Assembly (NCBI GenBank): GCA_023260735.1
Contig: JALQUL010000423.1
Location: forward strand, 1-8,552
DNA length: 8,552 nt
From: Limnohabitans sp.
Lineage (GTDB): Bacteria > Pseudomonadota > Gammaproteobacteria > Burkholderiales > Burkholderiaceae_C
Reading direction: 5' to 3'
The translations under genes were made by a program, and so were the position numbers. Of the stretch, positions 6,517 to 8,552 are shown piece after piece (the stretch's first letter is position 1; each line of letters starts with the position of its first letter). A model generated the notes under the pieces. That model did no database searches. It had not been told where the DNA came from and saw only the letters and a list, made by a program, of their open reading frames with translations.

Positions 6517-7227
6517 ATGGCTCATCTTTTAATCGTAGAGGACGACGAACTATTACGTGACGGTCTGCAAACACAACTCGAACAAGCAGGCCATACCGTG
6601 GCAACCGCCCAAGACGGTGAAATCGCTTTGTCGCTCCTTGACGAACAGCGTTTTGATGGAGTAGTCCTTGATATAGGACTACCCAAGATTGATGGCATGA
6701 CGCTTTTAACGTTAATTCGCAAACGTTTGCTTGCTTTACCTGTTTTACTTTTAACCGCCCGCGATAGCGTGCAAGATCGTATTGATGGTTTTAACGCCGG
6801 AGCCGATGACTACCTCACTAAACCCTTTAATCAGCATGAATTATTGGCAAGGTTAACTGGCATGCTGCGTCGCTCCAAACTTCCCGCCTTTGGTGGTAGC
6901 CTTGAAATGGCCGCCTCTCAAGCTAAAAATTTAAGAGTAGATGCCAACTTACCATTGGCCTGGATTGGTGACGAATCACTAGAACTAACACAGCGTGAAT
7001 GGGCTTTGTTGTCATTGTTAATTAGTAATGCAGGGCAAGTCGTTAGCCGCGAAGATGTATTAACGGCATGGCAATCTACCCCACTAGAGGGTAACTCTGG
7101 TGTAGTGGCTTCTAATGCCCTTGAAGTCTATGTGCATCGCCTTAGACGCAAACTATCCGAAACCGATCTCGTCATTCGTAATGTAAGGGGCTTGGGCTAT
7201 TTATTAGAGTCCTCTAGCAACACATGA
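6517..7227 (+). CDS. tctD: OmpR/PhoB-family response regulator, TctD-like
   Basis: Cytoplasmic DNA-binding response regulator of 236 residues, the usual size for its family. The receiver domain (about 1-118) has the acidic pair Asp9-Asp10, phospho-acceptor Asp52 in VVLDIGLPKIDG, Thr80 and Lys102 in YLTKPF. The winged-helix output domain (about 135-232) has LTQREWALLSLL, VVSREDVL, the recognition-helix region SNALEVYVHRLRRKL and the wing IRNVRGLGYLL. The start is ATG with a T-rich leader (ATTTTTT) and no Shine-Dalgarno sequence; the receiver begins immediately, so no other start is needed. Its stop overlaps the kinase start as ATGA, so the two are co-translated. It is the first gene of the unit after the terminator at 6381-6411. 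The name tctD (tricarboxylate uptake regulator) rests on similarity and the TctE-like partner; the targets are unknown, and QseB/PmrA-type names are possible. Confidence 0.9.
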   Translation: MAHLLIVEDDELLRDGLQTQLEQAGHTVATAQDGEIALSLLDEQRFDGVVLDIGLPKIDGMTLLTLIRKRLLALPVLLLTARDSVQDRIDGFNAGADDYLTKPFNQHELLARLTGMLRRSKLPAFGGSLEMAASQAKNLRVDANLPLAWIGDESLELTQREWALLSLLISNAGQVVSREDVLTAWQSTPLEGNSGVVASNALEVYVHRLRRKLSETDLVIRNVRGLGYLLESSSNT

Positions 7228-8552
7228 ATATAAGTAACTTGGCTACCGTTCATCCTTTACAGCGACCGTTTATGTCTTTAAGAAGGCAGTTGCTGTTATG
7301 GTTGTTACTACCACAACTCATATTGTGGTTGGTAGCTGGATTACTGGGTTACCGCATTGCACTTAACTACGCCGAAAAAGGCATTGACCAATCGCTTACT
7401 CAAACTGTCAAATCTTTAGCTAGGCAAATTAAACCTTTGGGCTCGGGTCTATTAATTGATTTTCCCAAAGCGGCCCAAGACATTATCGAACAAGACCCCG
7501 AAGACCGTGTGAGTTATATGGTTTCGGCTCCACCTGGCCAGTTTGTAATTGGTAATAGCAAAATACCACAGCCTCCTGTTAACGGCCTTCCCATTGCAGG
7601 CGAAGTACAAATCTACGATAGCCAACTCGACAATCGGCCCGTCCGAATCGCCTATATGGAAATAGACTACGGCGACTCCTATGCTCCTCAACGCCTGCGT
7701 GTACAAGTGGCACAAAGTTTAGCAGTTCAACAACGAATCGCCAAAGAGCTGGTTGCCGACATGTTGGTACCTTTGTTGTTATTAGCCGCCCTCATTAGCA
7801 TGATGGTATATGCAGGTATTGCGCGTGGACTTCTGCCCTTAGCTAAACTAGAGGCATTAATCGGTGGCCGTATTCGCATTGACTCCAGCCTTTCTACCCT
7901 TACCCCCATAGAGCTCACCCAAGCGCCCCTTGAAGTTCACTCTTTAGCCAAAGCCATTAATCAGCTATTAAGCGCTGTGCGCAAAAGTGTGAGCCAAGAA
8001 AAACGCTTTTTAAGTGATGCAGCACATCAATTGCGCACCCCATTGGCGGGTCTCATGAGCCAAACAGAAATTGCCATGCAAGAAAAAGACGCGGTAGCTC
8101 TACAAGCTAGGCTACAAAAAGTTCATGCTGGAGCCAGTCGCTCGGCTCACTTAGTCAGTCAACTTCTGTCTCTGGCTCGTACCGAAGCTGCAATTGCATT
8201 CCAAGTTGTTGATCTAGCCGCCATTGCACGCGAGGTAGCCCGTTCTTGGACTCCCAAAGCATTATCCAAAGGCATTGACCTAGGCTTTGAGGGAGATGAC
8301 CATTGCTGGGTTCTGGGCGAAAAAATTTTACTCCAAGAAGTTTTAATTAATTTAATTGATAACGCCTTGCTTTACGCTGGTCAAAATAGTGCAGTTACGG
8401 TTCGGGTCAAACAATTGCCATCACTCGAATCACCACATGCCTCTACTCAGCTTCAGCAAGCTCAACCCTTGGCTATTTTAGAAGTAGAAGATAACGGTCC
8501 AGGTCTTAATCCTGAACAGCTAGAACATATTTTTGAGCGCTTTTGGCGAGGC
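7224..8552 (+). CDS. tctE: Sensor histidine kinase, TctE-like, 3'-truncated by the window edge
   Basis: Inner-membrane kinase that would phosphorylate the preceding regulator. The frame stays open for 443 codons to the window end. Domains in order: transmembrane segment 1 (about 22-43), a periplasmic sensor region (about 46-178) resembling the two-component sensor kinase N-terminal domain (VSYMVSAPPG, then VQIYD and PVRIAYMEID), transmembrane segment 2 (about 179-200), a linker, the dimerisation/phospho-acceptor H-box FLSDAAHQLRTPLAG with His268, the N-box EVLINLIDNALLYAG (372-386) with Asn376 and Asn380, the G1 box VEDNGPGL (421-428) and the F-box IFERFWRG, where the window stops. The last ATP-binding segment is missing. 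ATG at 7224 overlaps the regulator stop by four bases, typical of translational coupling. ATG 7272 (Met17) is a less likely alternative, though transmembrane segment 1 would survive it. No tctCBA transport genes are visible, so the citrate-type ligand is only inferred. Confidence 0.92.
   Translation, partial: MNISNLATVHPLQRPFMSLRRQLLLWLLLPQLILWLVAGLLGYRIALNYAEKGIDQSLTQTVKSLARQIKPLGSGLLIDFPKAAQDIIEQDPEDRVSYMVSAPPGQFVIGNSKIPQPPVNGLPIAGEVQIYDSQLDNRPVRIAYMEIDYGDSYAPQRLRVQVAQSLAVQQRIAKELVADMLVPLLLLAALISMMVYAGIARGLLPLAKLEALIGGRIRIDSSLSTLTPIELTQAPLEVHSLAKAINQLLSAVRKSVSQEKRFLSDAAHQLRTPLAGLMSQTEIAMQEKDAVALQARLQKVHAGASRSAHLVSQLLSLARTEAAIAFQVVDLAAIAREVARSWTPKALSKGIDLGFEGDDHCWVLGEKILLQEVLINLIDNALLYAGQNSAVTVRVKQLPSLESPHASTQLQQAQPLAILEVEDNGPGLNPEQLEHIFERFWRG

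Noticed and set aside
7272..7274. Alternative kinase start at Met17
   Set aside because: It has no ribosome binding site, whereas the ATGA overlap at 7224 explains initiation by coupling.
1..8552. CTAG tetranucleotides seem frequent for a proteobacterium
   Set aside because: A hand count of about 28 is close to what the base composition predicts, so it shows at most an absence of avoidance and supports no functional claim.
1..8552. Mobile element, CRISPR, phage or defence system
   Set aside because: No transposase, integrase, terminal repeats or spaced repeats were seen, and every large gene has a clear housekeeping or signalling identity.

Overview
The window is an ordinary chromosomal housekeeping segment from a Gram-negative bacterium. 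It encodes lipopolysaccharide inner-core enzymes, haem synthesis, tRNA CCA repair and a two-component system. The proteins look like a betaproteobacterium of the order Burkholderiales with unusually low GC (roughly 40-45% by eye). Three things point that way: the order sugar phosphomutase, heptosyltransferase I, Kdo transferase; a Pseudomonas-type (non-zinc) HemB; and a TctD/TctE-like signalling pair. The taxon is inferred from protein resemblance alone.

Layout. Positions 1-3512 (+) hold three closely packed genes: the 3' three-quarters of a phosphomannomutase/phosphoglucomutase, then waaC and waaA. hemB (3467-4486, -) converges on waaA, and the two coding regions overlap by 46 bp. A 294-bp divergent spacer (4487-4780) separates hemB from cca (4781-6316, +). 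The spacer contains two inverted repeats and a doubtful 32-codon hydrophobic reading frame. A 200-bp spacer after cca carries a good intrinsic terminator. A response regulator (6517-7227) follows, translationally coupled by an ATGA overlap to a sensor histidine kinase that runs off the right edge.

How the genes fit together. The mutase would supply sugar 1-phosphates for surface glycans, WaaA adds Kdo to lipid A, and WaaC adds the first heptose to that Kdo, so the left block is an envelope operon. HemB makes porphobilinogen. Cca builds or repairs tRNA 3' ends. The kinase and regulator form a signalling pair of the tricarboxylate-sensor type, but no transporter target is in view.

I found no phage, insertion sequence, CRISPR array, rRNA, tRNA or defence system, and nothing I would call a new biological system. 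The points most worth checking are the Cca protein, whose HD phosphohydrolase motif is lost and which carries two insertions, and a terminator-like hairpin inside the end of the cca coding region. The small reading frame between hemB and cca and the general lack of Shine-Dalgarno sequences are lesser points.
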